Positions 39,301 to 48,730 of a stretch of DNA of 64,000 nucleotides are shown in pieces. A program made the translations under genes and the position numbers. How positions within the stretch are numbered: position 1 is the first letter of the stretch; the number at the start of each line of letters is the position of its first letter. The DNA is taken from positions 1 to 64,000 of the forward strand of contig CAIVAU010000078.1 in the NCBI GenBank assembly GCA_903903925.1, written 5' to 3'. Source of the DNA: an uncultured cyanobacterium (GTDB lineage Bacteria; Cyanobacteriota; Cyanobacteriia; Cyanobacteriales; Nostocaceae). Below the pieces are notes generated by a model. That model was given only the letters and a program-made list of their open reading frames with translations, was not told the DNA's origin and did no database searches.

Positions 39301-41871
39301 TGCGGATTAGTCGGAGACATCGACTCCGGTTATCGATTTGGCAAACTGGCGGAAAGTTTATTGTCTAGGTTCCAGACAAAAGAAGTCACGGCAAAGGTTC
39401 TTGAGACATTTAATCAATTTATTAGACCTTGGAAGGAACATATCAGGGAAACATTAAAACCTTTACGAGAAGTTTACTTTGTTGGTCTGGAAACAGGAGA
39501 CTTAGAATTTGCTGCTTATGCTCTTTATGCTTACTCCAATACTGCATACTTTTCGGGTAAAGAGCTAGCAGAGCTTGAATGTGAGATAGGAAAATACAGC
39601 TATGCCATCAGACAAATCAAGCAGGAAAGGATGTTTTACTGGAATGAGATCTATCGACAGACTGTCCTAAATTTGCTGGGACGTGCTAATGATCCATGTC
39701 TTTTAATTGGTGAAGCATATGATGAGGAGAAAATGTTACGGTTTCATCTTCAAGGCAAAGATGCTATCGGGCTTTTATACCTCTATTTCTGCAAGATGCA
39801 TCTCTGCTATTTTTTCGCTGACTACCCTCAAGCGCTTGAAAATGCTATCTGGGCAGAAAAATATTTACAAGGTGGGTTAGGAAAGATTATTATTCCTCAA
39901 TTCCATTTCTACGATTCATTGTTAAGACTGGCAGTATATCCTGATGTTGAAGATTATGAACAAAAGCAAATCTTAAAAAAGATATATACGAATCTGGAAA
40001 AGATGCAGAAATGGGCACATTATGCCCCTATGAATTATTTACATAAGTTTTATTTGATCGAAGCTGAGAGACATCGGGTTCTCGGCAATAATCTGGAGGC
40101 GATGGAATTTTACGATCGCGCCATTGCAGGAGCCAAAGAACACGAGTACATCAATGAAGAAGCTCTCGCCAACGAACTTGCTGCAAAGTTCTATCTAGAG
40201 TGGGGGAAACAGAAAATTGCCCAAGCCTACCTAGCTGACGCTTACTATGGTTACCTTCGCTGGGGAGCATTAGCTAAAGCTGATGACTTGTTAAAACGCT
40301 ATCCCCAATTAATTTTCTCTATTCTTCAGCAAGAAAAATACAGCCTTGATTCCAAGAAAAAAAGCTTCTATTCCAATAGCACTTCTTTATCAAACCTTAG
40401 CAATAGCAACACTGTCATTGTCTCTAATACAAGTATTTCAGACTCTCTAGATTTAGCATCTGTCATCAAAGCCTCTCAAGCACTCTCTGAACAAATTGAG
40501 CTTGAGTTACTATTTTCTACTTTAATGGAAGTTGTAATGGAAAACGCGGGAGCCTCCAAATGCGCTCTGATTTTGAGCGCAGGGGATCATTTGAGGTTAT
40601 CCGTCAGCGCAGTCAGTTCAAGTTCTGCAACCATCTCCACAGAGTTTCCATCAACACTACTAGAGTTAAGCTGTGAGGTTCCAATTACTTTGATCAACTA
40701 TGTCAAACGCACTCAGGAAATCTTAGTAATTGATCATATAACAGTTGTTGATTTCATCGCAAATGATCCGTATATTGTCCTTCAGCAACCCAAGAGTCTT
40801 TTATGTATACCGATTATCAATCAAAGCAAATTAATTGGGATTCTTTACTTAGAAAATAATTTAACCACAGCCGCATTTACACGCGATCATATCGAAGTCC
40901 TCAAATTAATTACCACCCAAGCGGCGATCTGTCTAAAAAATGCCATGTTCTACAACAATTTAGAGGAGAAGGTCAAAGAGAGAACACAGGAACTTAACGA
41001 AAAAAATGAACGGTTGCAACAAGCTCTACGGGATTTACAAAGCACCCAAGCCCAATTAATTCAAAGTGAAAAAATGTCAAGCTTGGGGCAAATGGTAGCG
41101 GGAATTGCCCATGAAATCAATAATCCTATCAACTTTATTGATGCTAATATTACTCATGCCAATCACTACGTCCAAGACTTGCTGGATTTGATTGCTGTTT
41201 ACCAGCAGGAATACCCCAATCCCTCGCCTCTAGTTCAGAACAAGACTGAGGAAATTGAATTGGATTTCTTGGTAGAAGATCTGTCACAACTTCTACATTC
41301 CATGGATGTGGGAAGTTCGCGTATCCGAAATATCGTGTTGGGCTTACGCAACTTCTCCCGCTTAGATGAAGCTGAAATGAAACCTATAGATATTCATGAG
41401 GGAATCGACAACACCTTGATGATTTTGCAGCATCGACTGAAGGGAAACAAGAATTATCCTGAAATTGAAGTCATCAAAGAATACGGAAACCTCCCCCAAG
41501 TGACTTGCTACCCCAGTCACCTAAATCAGGTGTTTATGAATATCCTGAGTAATGCGATCGATGCTTTGGGGGAGATGGGAAAAGGTAAAGAGTCTCCAAT
41601 CCAAAATCTAGAGATTCGTATTCGCACTGAACTCATGTCAAATACGGTGAGGATTCGGATTGCTGATAATGGTCCTGGTATGAGTCCCCAAGTGCAGGAG
41701 AAAATATTTGACCCATTCTTTACCACTAAGCCAGTAGGCAGTGGTACAGGGTTGGGGTTGTCCATTAGCTATCAGATTGTCGTGGACAAACACAAGGGTC
41801 AGTTAATTTGTGATTCAACCTTAGGACAAGGAACAGAGTTTATGATTGAGATCCCAACGCAGCAGTTGTAG
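36322..41871 (+). CDS. Ser/Thr kinase-AAA ATPase-GAF-histidine kinase
   Basis: An 1849-residue multidomain signalling protein. Residues 5-270 form a protein kinase with the catalytic loop IHKDIKPANIL (about 127-137) and LIDFSIAS in place of DFG, as is usual in this family. Residues 300-700 are an AAA/STAND ATPase (VGEAGIGKTAVV, LVIFLDDLQWAD). A long TPR-like helical region follows. GAF (about 1390-1545), a coiled coil and a histidine kinase (MVAGIAHEINNPINF around 1590, and GPGMSPQVQEKIF then GTGLGLSI) end the protein. The start GTG has no clear ribosome binding site. Repeat-derived residues SSQLTVNGQLS (about 702-712) interrupt the AAA region. It lacks a receiver domain, so its partner must be encoded elsewhere. 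Confidence 0.93.
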   Translation: MPPGDRITEQIYLGIKTIVCRSIGEQDQKPFIIKLIRNEYPTFREITQLRNHYTITKNLDFPGIVKYSLENYRNSYLCAIMEDSGGITLMDYLIDVGTSHTTHLHQFFQIAIQIASSLAELHRLRVIHKDIKPANILINPTTCEVRLIDFSIASLLPRKIQFLRSPKVVEGTLAYISPEQTGRMNRGIDYRSDFYSLGVTFFQLLTGQLPFTTTDPMELVYCHIAKQPPYISSINPNIPLIVSDIISKLMAKNAENRYQNALGLKHDLEICSKQWQETGKIIPFELGKQDISDRFLIPEKLYGREYEVETLLAAFDRVTQGTTEMILVVGEAGIGKTAVVNEVHKPIARQRSYFIQGKFDQFQRDIPLSGFVQTFQDLIGQLLSETDDKIEQWKAKILSALGTQGQILIDLVPKLELIIGKQPPVVEFSSSAAQNRFHLLFQRFVQLFAIKDHPLVIFLDDLQWADVASLKFIELLMSESYIVNELDTSDEKCPIFTERRDGNEGGFLLIGAYRDNEVSKAHPLYLTLNEIEKRGAINTIALKALNQGDLTRLIADTLRCQESVAVPVTQMVFTKTKGNPFFTHQFLKYLYDQEIITCNLNVCQWQCDLAKLKALSLTDDVVEFMVLQLEKLPRHTHEVLKLAACIGNQFDLKALAIVHQKSEIDTAADLWTALTEGLVLPETEIYKLFQDGNELSLTVDSSQLTVNGQLSTMTHYESPKYKFVHDHIQQAAYSLIPESQKQSIHLKIGQLLLSNIPFEQREENIFEIVNQFNIAQDLLTNQTECDELARMNLIAGCRAKASTAYAAAVKYLAFGIQLLPAERWETKYELTLALYETVAEATYLACDFEQTEQFVEVVLAQAQTVLDKVKAYEVKIQAYGAQNKALEAVQTALPFLKSLGVEFPENPSQSDVQREMEETAANLFDREDLIHLPQMTEAEPLAVMRILSSTMTLAYQVAFELCPLILVKQINLSVKYGNAPLSAFAYAVYGLMLCGLVGDIDSGYRFGKLAESLLSRFQTKEVTAKVLETFNQFIRPWKEHIRETLKPLREVYFVGLETGDLEFAAYALYAYSNTAYFSGKELAELECEIGKYSYAIRQIKQERMFYWNEIYRQTVLNLLGRANDPCLLIGEAYDEEKMLRFHLQGKDAIGLLYLYFCKMHLCYFFADYPQALENAIWAEKYLQGGLGKIIIPQFHFYDSLLRLAVYPDVEDYEQKQILKKIYTNLEKMQKWAHYAPMNYLHKFYLIEAERHRVLGNNLEAMEFYDRAIAGAKEHEYINEEALANELAAKFYLEWGKQKIAQAYLADAYYGYLRWGALAKADDLLKRYPQLIFSILQQEKYSLDSKKKSFYSNSTSLSNLSNSNTVIVSNTSISDSLDLASVIKASQALSEQIELELLFSTLMEVVMENAGASKCALILSAGDHLRLSVSAVSSSSATISTEFPSTLLELSCEVPITLINYVKRTQEILVIDHITVVDFIANDPYIVLQQPKSLLCIPIINQSKLIGILYLENNLTTAAFTRDHIEVLKLITTQAAICLKNAMFYNNLEEKVKERTQELNEKNERLQQALRDLQSTQAQLIQSEKMSSLGQMVAGIAHEINNPINFIDANITHANHYVQDLLDLIAVYQQEYPNPSPLVQNKTEEIELDFLVEDLSQLLHSMDVGSSRIRNIVLGLRNFSRLDEAEMKPIDIHEGIDNTLMILQHRLKGNKNYPEIEVIKEYGNLPQVTCYPSHLNQVFMNILSNAIDALGEMGKGKESPIQNLEIRIRTELMSNTVRIRIADNGPGMSPQVQEKIFDPFFTTKPVGSGTGLGLSISYQIVVDKHKGQLICDSTLGQGTEFMIEIPTQQL
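38408..38457. repeat. In-frame palindromic GTTGACAG repeat inside the kinase gene
   Basis: GTTGACAGTTGACAGTT faces AACGGTCAACTGTCAAC across a short centre. The 50 bp stay in frame and code for LTVDSSQLTVNGQLST. It is of the same family as the repeats at 22371 and 24243. Confidence 0.85.
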
Positions 41872-41956
41872 CAAAGACCCCCAGAATGAAGTGTGGGGAG
41901 AGGAGGGAGTGTGGGGAGAATAATGACTCCTAACTCCTAACTCCTAACTCCTTACA

Positions 41957-43531
41957 TCAAGTTACTTTTACCAGAGATACCTCCCTTGATAACTGATTAC
42001 GCAAGAATTCCTGCAACGGTTTAACATGCACGTTCTCCAACCATTCACTGGCTATATCCTCAATAACGTGATGCTCACAAATTAAAGTAGAACCGGAAAA
42101 ACGCCTAATGATTGGATGAAGGTTAGGGCTTTGCGAGGCATTCTCAACATCATCTTTGTGAACCCGCTTGAGTGCAAAAGCATCAGGACTTGCATTAATG
42201 ATCTCAAGCCCAAATTCTAAAGTAATTGTGTAGTAAGATTCATGCTGACCTAAATCGCTTTCATGTACGTAATCAGTTGGTATCTCTTCATAGTATCGTG
42301 CTAATTTTCCCTCACCAAAGATAACGATTAAATCACAGAGGAAGCCCGTTTGCTGCCACAACCCTGAGCTTAGATTTACCCTTCTAATAATAGCTTCTGT
42401 TAAACTTTCGGGGGTGGACTTAATTAGCTGATAAGGTAACTCCTGATCATGGTATTTACGCTCTAATATCTGGTGCAGTGAGCGGATATTATAACGAAAA
42501 CCATGAATAAAGCCGGATTGCTTCTTCTTATAATCCCGCATATGCATCAGCACTCCGACAAAATACAAGTCCTTGATATTGGTCGATTCCCATTCACTGC
42601 TTTGAGCCGGAAAGCGGTTATTTATGACTAGCTCTGGTTGACATGATTCGTCAAAGATAGAATCGTCAAAGCGAAATCCAGCACACAAGATTACGCGATC
42701 ATAAACCAAGTCTTCTAATTCTCCGTTGGCGTGACTGTAGGCAAAGGACACGACAAACTTACCATCTTGGTGCTTTATTTTGTTTATAGTAGCGTCCAGT
42801 ATTAGATTCTGTGATTTCAATTGGTATGTGTCTAGCGAGTTGTTGTTGACTGCTCGCAGATGACCCACATATTTGGTCTTCCAAGCCATTTTGACTGGAT
42901 TTGGGCTAGCTACGTGGATAATTGCCGCTGTTGCTAGCAGATTGTCAGCAGTTTCAAACCCAGAATTACCTTTACCGATGACCAATACCCTTTGATTCGC
43001 GAAATCTTCCGGATTTACAGATACATTGGTGTACTTGTCTACCAAATCTATTCCAGGGATTGGTGGAATGTATGGTTGGGAACAACCCGTGGCGATAACT
43101 AGACGTGCTGTAGAATAAACATTGCCGTTGCTGTCTATCACTATGAACTTGTCGTTCTTTGCAATCCTGACAACTCGGCAATTGTATTGAACTTTGAGGT
43201 TAAAGTGAGTGGCAAAACTACCTAAATATTTCACTAAGTCATCTGTATGCGGAAAATACTGATGACTGTAATTCTTAAACCGCATTTCTTCACTATTACT
43301 CAGTAGAGAGTTCCAATCCCACCTCAGGTTAATTTCTGGATCATCATACCTTGTGTAAATCTTATTAATTGAAATCAATTTTTTGTGTCTGGGAAAATTA
43401 TTGAAGAAAGTTCCAGGATTATCGCCTGCTTCTAGTATTAAATAATTCCGATTAGCTTTCTCCAAAAAATAACCTAGCTGTAGTCCAGCGGGACCAGCAC
43501 CAATGATTAAATATTCAAACTCTGCTGCCAT
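41957..43531 (-). CDS. FAD/NAD(P)-dependent monooxygenase-like protein
   Basis: The 524-residue protein has two dinucleotide folds: LIIGAGPAGLQLGYFLEKA (about 8-26, FAD) and VLVIGKGNSGFETADNLL (about 185-202, NADP). Between them lies the flavin-monooxygenase style FFNNFPRHKKLISINK. The C-terminal 150 residues have no recognised motif. Members of this group oxidise small molecules or act as reductases. I use the ATG 43531, two codons inside a GTG. It follows the TenA/heme-oxygenase-like gene on the same strand after 278 bp, so they may work together. Confidence 0.78.
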   Translation of the reverse strand: MAAEFEYLIIGAGPAGLQLGYFLEKANRNYLILEAGDNPGTFFNNFPRHKKLISINKIYTRYDDPEINLRWDWNSLLSNSEEMRFKNYSHQYFPHTDDLVKYLGSFATHFNLKVQYNCRVVRIAKNDKFIVIDSNGNVYSTARLVIATGCSQPYIPPIPGIDLVDKYTNVSVNPEDFANQRVLVIGKGNSGFETADNLLATAAIIHVASPNPVKMAWKTKYVGHLRAVNNNSLDTYQLKSQNLILDATINKIKHQDGKFVVSFAYSHANGELEDLVYDRVILCAGFRFDDSIFDESCQPELVINNRFPAQSSEWESTNIKDLYFVGVLMHMRDYKKKQSGFIHGFRYNIRSLHQILERKYHDQELPYQLIKSTPESLTEAIIRRVNLSSGLWQQTGFLCDLIVIFGEGKLARYYEEIPTDYVHESDLGQHESYYTITLEFGLEIINASPDAFALKRVHKDDVENASQSPNLHPIIRRFSGSTLICEHHVIEDIASEWLENVHVKPLQEFLRNQLSREVSLVKVT

Positions 43532-43809
43532 ATTCACTACCTTAACTCCAGCGAATTAAATACTCCAAGTCCACCCAACTGAAATCAAAATGTATCTCAA
43601 CATTTGACGATTTAACAGAACTCCAATAAATAATTATCCAAGTTAAGGTTGCTCACGGTTGATTGTTAACAATCAACCGGATAAATTGGATGTTTTTTGA
43701 TTTTGAAGTTCTGCAGGAACTGCGCACGAACAAGTTACCCTTTTCTATAACCAGGGTAGGTTTTCTCAAACAGGCAAGTTATTTCTGCGCGAATCCTAAT
43801 ATCTCTTAT

Positions 43810-44526
43810 TTATCTAGCTTTCAACAGTTGCTCTTCGATAGGGTGATTTTCTGCATACACCATCATCTCATTAACGGCTTCTGTGAAAACTTCAAATACT
43901 TTCTCTACCACCTCAAAAGCTTTAGAATTCTGAGCTTCTGTCAGTTGAATTCTTTTAAGAAACTGCTGAATATCATTGGTTCCCACACTATGACTAGTTT
44001 CAATGCCAAAGTGATACTGACCGAAGTAACGATAGTTTTGCTTAGTAATTTGTTGAAGTTCCTGCGCTACTTGTGCAGTCAGAGCTAAAGCAACATTTCC
44101 TGTAGCTTCTATCGCCTCAAGTCCTGCTAGCACCACAATAGGTTCTGCTTGGAACGTATATAGCGCAATTTGATGGCAAACTAGCCGTGTTTTACACGTT
44201 TCTTCACCCCAAAAAAATCTCATAGCATCACTGAACTTCATTGAGTGATTCAACCCCAGTTTTTCAAGATCTTCTAGAAACCATACCCAGTGATCATCTT
44301 CTTCATAAGTGTGCTGATTGATTAATTCTTGAATTGGGTCATCCGTTGGCTCTTTTCGGAGATCGTATCTATTCAGCTGCCTAAAACTCATTGCGAAAGG
44401 AGTTACGCAAGGTGCCCAAGCTAGCCTTTGTTTTGGATCTATGCTCTTATCTTGTAAATATTCAAAGAACGGTAATTTGGCGAATTGTTGCTTCTTTTTT
44501 TCAATGAATGCAAGTAATTCTTTCAT
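43810..44526 (-). CDS. Heme-oxygenase-like, possible diiron protein (DUF3865-like)
   Basis: This 238-residue all-helical protein resembles TenA/heme-oxygenase-fold enzymes. Candidate metal ligands are His72, Glu75 and His79 in HTYEEDDHWVWFLEDL, Glu140 in LAGLEAIEATGN, and His172, Glu176 and His179 in YHFGIETSHSVG. That arrangement recalls heme-oxygenase-like diiron oxidases or the DUF3865 family of cyanobacteria. A flavoprotein downstream could supply electrons, but the pairing is inferred. The ATG at 44526 is followed by KELLAFIEKKK, a normal N-terminal helix. I cannot name the substrate. Confidence 0.6.
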   Translation of the reverse strand: MKELLAFIEKKKQQFAKLPFFEYLQDKSIDPKQRLAWAPCVTPFAMSFRQLNRYDLRKEPTDDPIQELINQHTYEEDDHWVWFLEDLEKLGLNHSMKFSDAMRFFWGEETCKTRLVCHQIALYTFQAEPIVVLAGLEAIEATGNVALALTAQVAQELQQITKQNYRYFGQYHFGIETSHSVGTNDIQQFLKRIQLTEAQNSKAFEVVEKVFEVFTEAVNEMMVYAENHPIEEQLLKAR

Positions 44527-45345
44527 TTTTAGCGCTCTATTACGATAGTTTTTGGGCTAACAAAAACGACTTTTCTCCAACCCTTTATCTAGCTAGTACT
44601 ACAATCAAGTTTTACAGCAATTCTCTTTGAAGACTTTAATTTTCAGTCTTCAAAAACCAGTTTCTAAAAAAGACTTGGCTTTTATATTTGCACAAATCAT
44701 TTAGAATTGCTAGGTACAAGTATTTTTGGAGTTGAAGTATATTTTCGGTCGCTCACCAACGTTCCTTGTCTTAATATTATTAACCTTTCTCTAAAAATAA
44801 TATGAGTAATTATCCATATTTATATTTTTATTTTAGCAGTAAATCATACAAAGTATTTTTTGATACTAAGTAGTTTCGAGGATTTTTAAAGTTATCTACA
44901 CTTTAGATTCTTTATCGCTGATATTTTGGCAATTTGCCCCATTAAAGCTGATTAAAAGGTAATTGGTTCCATTTACTAAGCTTTATTTTAACTTTTAAGG
45001 TTATGTGTAGCAAAAAAAAGCAGTAATGCATATATCTCTTTAGGCAATTTCATTCATTCATAACAAGTATAAATACTTGAGTGTCATCAAATGACAACAT
45101 TTTTACTGTCACAAAATATTTTTTTACCCCACTGACAAATGTGAAAAACTCAGTGTTTACATATATATCTACCAAACGAGGGGGGTAAATTTGTACATCT
45201 GCCGGAAGTAATAAACAGATTCAGTATGTTAATATCATGCTAATGACTAATTGTTAGAAAAAGAAAACTGTGATACACTTAAGTGCTATAGTGCCAGTGT
45301 GTCGCATCCCTCCAAGTAGATTTGAGTAGCTGAGGCAAATTTAAT
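44527..45345. other. Long AT-rich divergent region
   Basis: The 819 bp show no gene of useful length on either strand. There is a GTCATCAAATGAC palindrome near 45082 and a GTATTTTTTGATAC palindrome near 44851, and an AAACGAGGGGGGTAAA stretch near 45175. The length suggests a regulated promoter for the PAS-CRP gene or a small RNA, but no promoter or hairpin is decisive. Confidence 0.4.
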
Positions 45346-46527
45346 TTGGACATAGACAAGCTAGAAATAAACAGGTTCGTTCAGCAAGCACAGACAATGT
45401 ACAGGCGTTTAGCAGATTTGTACCAAAGTGCTAGCGCAGTGCCTTTGACCTCAGATCTACTTCCGCAAGCTTTTAAGGAACTCGGTAGCGCCTCGGAAAT
45501 AGTACAGTTGGCAATAGAGGAACTATACCAGCAGAACGAGGCACTCTTAGAAACAAGACGTATGGTAGAAGCAGAACACCAGCGTTACCTGGATTTATTC
45601 GAGTTTGCACCAGATGGCTATTTAGTCACTGATGTCCAAGGAACTATCAGGGAAGCTAACCGAACAGCAGCAACGATGCTCAACGTGTCACAGTCGTTTT
45701 TGGTCAAAAAACCAATCATTAACTTCATCGCGTTAGAGGATCGTCATCGCTTCCGTAACGAACTCATCCAGCTATCGGAATTAGACAGAGTCAGGGAGTT
45801 AACATTACGCTTACACCGACGCAATGGCGAAAGCTTTGTGGCAGCTTTCACAGTCGCTGCTGTTCGCAACTTAGATGGCAAAGCGATCGCCTTGCGCTGG
45901 CTACTACGCGATATTACTGAGCGTCAGATAACATACTTAACGCCTTTGAACAAGGACAGCAACCTCATTGGAGAGCGCCTCATACATAAACATTCCAAAG
46001 GAGAAATTATCCCTAATAACTGGCAAGCGATTTGGTATGTTTGTCGAGGTTTTGTCAAGCTGACCACACTCTGTGAAACAGGTGAAGAAATACTCATAGG
46101 GTTAGCAGCAGAAGGAATGGTTTTTGGCTCTGAGATGACCTCTCTCAAAACTTACCAAGCCATAGCCTTATCGGACGTAGAGCTAGTATCAATTGATCTA
46201 GCGGAAATAGCAGCTTGCCCCATATTGACCCATAACCTTTTACCAAAATTTAATCAAAGCTTACAGCAAACAGAATCTTTGTTAGTACTTTCCGCCAGAC
46301 GACGGGTACATGACCGCCTCTACGATCTCTTGCGAGTATTAAAACAAGAAACAGGTCAACCACTTGCAGACGGAACTCGCCTCAGTGTTCGACTAACTCA
46401 TGAGGAACTTGCTACAGCTTGCTGTACCACCAGGGTAACAATTACACGATTGCTCAACAAGCTACAAAAACAAGGAAAAATTAGTTTTGATGCTAAAAAA
46501 CATATAATCCTCAAAGATATAGATTAA
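45346..46527 (+). CDS. PAS domain fused to a CRP/FNR-type regulator
   Basis: The 393-residue protein has an N-terminal coiled coil. A PAS domain follows (about 80-200, FEFAPDGYLVTDVQGTIREA ... RWLLRDITERQ), then a cyclic-nucleotide-binding-like barrel (WYVCRGFVKLTTLCETGEEI, ILIGLAAEGMVFGSE) and a winged helix ending LTHEELATACCTTRVTITRL, typical of CRP/FNR factors. The PAS part and the C-terminal DNA reader should be coupled, giving a one-component sensor. The barrel lacks the cysteine cluster of FNR and the classical phosphate-binding cassette, so the signal is unknown. Its start codon is TTG at 45346. It is not in an operon. Confidence 0.85.
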   Translation: MDIDKLEINRFVQQAQTMYRRLADLYQSASAVPLTSDLLPQAFKELGSASEIVQLAIEELYQQNEALLETRRMVEAEHQRYLDLFEFAPDGYLVTDVQGTIREANRTAATMLNVSQSFLVKKPIINFIALEDRHRFRNELIQLSELDRVRELTLRLHRRNGESFVAAFTVAAVRNLDGKAIALRWLLRDITERQITYLTPLNKDSNLIGERLIHKHSKGEIIPNNWQAIWYVCRGFVKLTTLCETGEEILIGLAAEGMVFGSEMTSLKTYQAIALSDVELVSIDLAEIAACPILTHNLLPKFNQSLQQTESLLVLSARRRVHDRLYDLLRVLKQETGQPLADGTRLSVRLTHEELATACCTTRVTITRLLNKLQKQGKISFDAKKHIILKDID

Positions 46528-46671
46528 TTTCTCTCCCCACTCCCCACACCCACCACGGTGACACTTACACCTTTACTGCTTCATAATTGAAGGAAGAATC
46601 CATAATATAGCAGAGCTAATTTATAATTGCTGACGTCTATTGCTCAAAAGTTCATCCAATTTTTTGAGTTA

Positions 46672-47619
46672 ATGAAAATTATCGCCAACCGTTGGAAAAT
46701 TCTTCTCAGTGCTGGTGCTGCAACACTCGCGTTACTAGCAAGTGCGGGATACTGGTATGTCTTCATTGCAGGCGCACCCCAGTTAGACCGACCGTCAACA
46801 GATGCTTCTGGCAGTGCATTGAAATTCCATTTGCAAACTTTCAACAGTAAAGCAATGGGTGAAGTGCGGCAATATGGTATAATCCTGCCTCCTAGTTATT
46901 ACCAAAACCCGAAAAAACGCTATCCCGTCATTTTTCTTTTACACGGTGGACACGACGATGCGCGTGCTTGGGTAGACAAAATTGGTATTATTCCTGTATT
47001 GACTCAACTCTACAGAAGTAAGAAACTACCACCATCGATAGTGATTACACCTGATGGCAATGATAAGCGAGGTTCCAGTCCGCTCTGGGACCCAAATTAT
47101 TACGACGGACCCAACGGTAATGTCAGCACCTTGATTGGTCAAGAGTTAGTTGTTGTCGTGAAATCACGCTACCGCACCTTGAACCAACCCCAATTTTGGG
47201 CGATGGGCGGACTTTCCTCTGGTGCTTGGGGTGCGTTCAACATTGGGCTACGCCATTTAAACAACTTCAACATTTTCTTTAGTCAAATTGGTTACTTTAC
47301 AGATAACAGCGGACCTCAAAATAGCCCGCAAGTATTTGTGCAGCAGATTCCCCCAGAACAACGCAAACGTATACGTATTTACTTAGATGCCGGACTTAAT
47401 GATTTAGCGGGCAGTGAATTTCTCGATTCCAGTCGCCAGTTTCATGAAACATTAGATAATTTGGGCATCAAAAACGTCTTTTATACTTTTCCTGGTGGTC
47501 ACGGCGTATCTGGTCCCGACTATGGTTGGAATTATGACCACAAGCACGCAGTAGATTCTCTCTCTTATGTGGGCAAGCAGTTTCAGGCAGCAATGCAAAA
47601 GCAAATAGTCAAAAATTGA
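46672..47619 (+). CDS. Exported alpha/beta-hydrolase, esterase D/putative esterase family
   Basis: An N-terminal signal-anchor (about 8-32, ILLSAGAATLALLASAGYWYV) precedes an esterase fold. It has the oxyanion region PVIFLLHGGHDDARAW, the nucleophile elbow GGLSSGAWG, an acid in YLDAGLND and a histidine in FPGGHGVSGPD. The PF00756 family includes feruloyl and acetyl esterases, and no substrate can be told. I use the ATG at 46672 (MKIIANRW) instead of an upstream TTG because the signal sequence then begins normally. It is followed after 46 bp by an AI-2E permease. Confidence 0.82.
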   Translation: MKIIANRWKILLSAGAATLALLASAGYWYVFIAGAPQLDRPSTDASGSALKFHLQTFNSKAMGEVRQYGIILPPSYYQNPKKRYPVIFLLHGGHDDARAWVDKIGIIPVLTQLYRSKKLPPSIVITPDGNDKRGSSPLWDPNYYDGPNGNVSTLIGQELVVVVKSRYRTLNQPQFWAMGGLSSGAWGAFNIGLRHLNNFNIFFSQIGYFTDNSGPQNSPQVFVQQIPPEQRKRIRIYLDAGLNDLAGSEFLDSSRQFHETLDNLGIKNVFYTFPGGHGVSGPDYGWNYDHKHAVDSLSYVGKQFQAAMQKQIVKN

Positions 47620-47665
47620 ATATTCAAAATCGTATTCCACTTGTGAGGAGGGAAAAGAGATAGCA

Positions 47666-48727
47666 ATGGCAAGCTCTAATGATACAGAAACTGGATGGTC
47701 TCAACTAACTCGTGGCGCACCGTTTGCAGTTATTGTTGCAGTGTCAATCTACATTTTATACAGACTTTTGCCAGTTTTAGAGCTCATTGCCATTGCGGCA
47801 TTGATTGCTCTGATCTTCCGAACGCTGCTTCGATGGTTGCAAAAAATTGTCAAGTCACCATGGTTAGCAGTTTTTATACTGATCGGATTAATCGTGGGAT
47901 TTCTAGTTCTGATGATTTCCGTCGTTGTACCTAGTATAATCACAGAGACTCAGGATTTATTGGTAACACTACCAACCTACATGAATACACTGAGTATACG
48001 GGTTGAAGAGCTTCACCGCAGTAATAGCTTGATTCCAGACTTCTCCCAGGGAATAAAACAATTAAAGATTGTTGCCAACGAGTTATTGAAAGAAGTTCCA
48101 CTTGTGTTGCGTGAAACCCTTGGTATACCCCTTGAGTTTGTGGCAACACTGATTTTAGCTTTATATATGGCGAACGACCCAAATTCATTGATTAATGGCA
48201 TTCTCCGGCTTGTACCCCGCCGAAACCACCAAAAGTTTAAACATTTTCTCTCGGCTGTTGAAGTGAGACTGCGGGGTTGGATTTTTGGTACAGGGGTCGC
48301 CATGATATTTTTAGGTTTAGGAGCAATACTTGGACTCTGGGTCTTGGGTATTCCATCACCGATTCCCTTCGGAATAATTGCGGGTTTGCTTGAGGTGATT
48401 CCTTATGTTGGTACAATTGTGGGTACTGTTTTACCAGCGTTAGTTGCTCTTAGCCTTTCACCAGTGAAGCTGCTGCTGGTTCTCGGATTGTTTCTCATCC
48501 TGAACCAGGTAGACGCACACCTCGTTCAGCCTTTGGTGATGGGCCGACAAGTTAATCTTCACCCTGTCATGGTTATCCTGACATTTCTAGTTATGGGTAA
48601 GCTATTAGGATTTTTTGGTGTACTCTTAGCAGTCCCAATTGCTGCTGTCTTTGTCTCGCTCATTGATGAGTTAACTCATGAACCACCGCCTATAGACGAA
48701 GGTACAATTGGTCAGGAGGAATCCTAA
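47666..48727 (+). CDS. AI-2E family transporter
   Basis: A 353-residue permease with paired N-terminal helices, a central periplasmic part and C-terminal helices (GIIAGLLEVIPYVGTIVGTVLPALVALSLS, then LGFFGVLLAVPIAAVFVSLI) that match PerM-type proteins. A GAGGAGGGAAAAGAG patch lies upstream of its ATG. It lies between an esterase and a GTPase on one strand, with only 3 bp before the GTPase start, so the three are likely cotranscribed. It is a distant paralogue of the 32.9-kb permease. Confidence 0.9.
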   Translation: MASSNDTETGWSQLTRGAPFAVIVAVSIYILYRLLPVLELIAIAALIALIFRTLLRWLQKIVKSPWLAVFILIGLIVGFLVLMISVVVPSIITETQDLLVTLPTYMNTLSIRVEELHRSNSLIPDFSQGIKQLKIVANELLKEVPLVLRETLGIPLEFVATLILALYMANDPNSLINGILRLVPRRNHQKFKHFLSAVEVRLRGWIFGTGVAMIFLGLGAILGLWVLGIPSPIPFGIIAGLLEVIPYVGTIVGTVLPALVALSLSPVKLLLVLGLFLILNQVDAHLVQPLVMGRQVNLHPVMVILTFLVMGKLLGFFGVLLAVPIAAVFVSLIDELTHEPPPIDEGTIGQEES

Positions 48728-48730
48728 AAA

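Noticed and set aside
43663..44088. 141-codon plus-strand frame
   Set aside because: Most of it is antisense to the heme-oxygenase-like gene, and the composition is that of a reverse-strand shadow.
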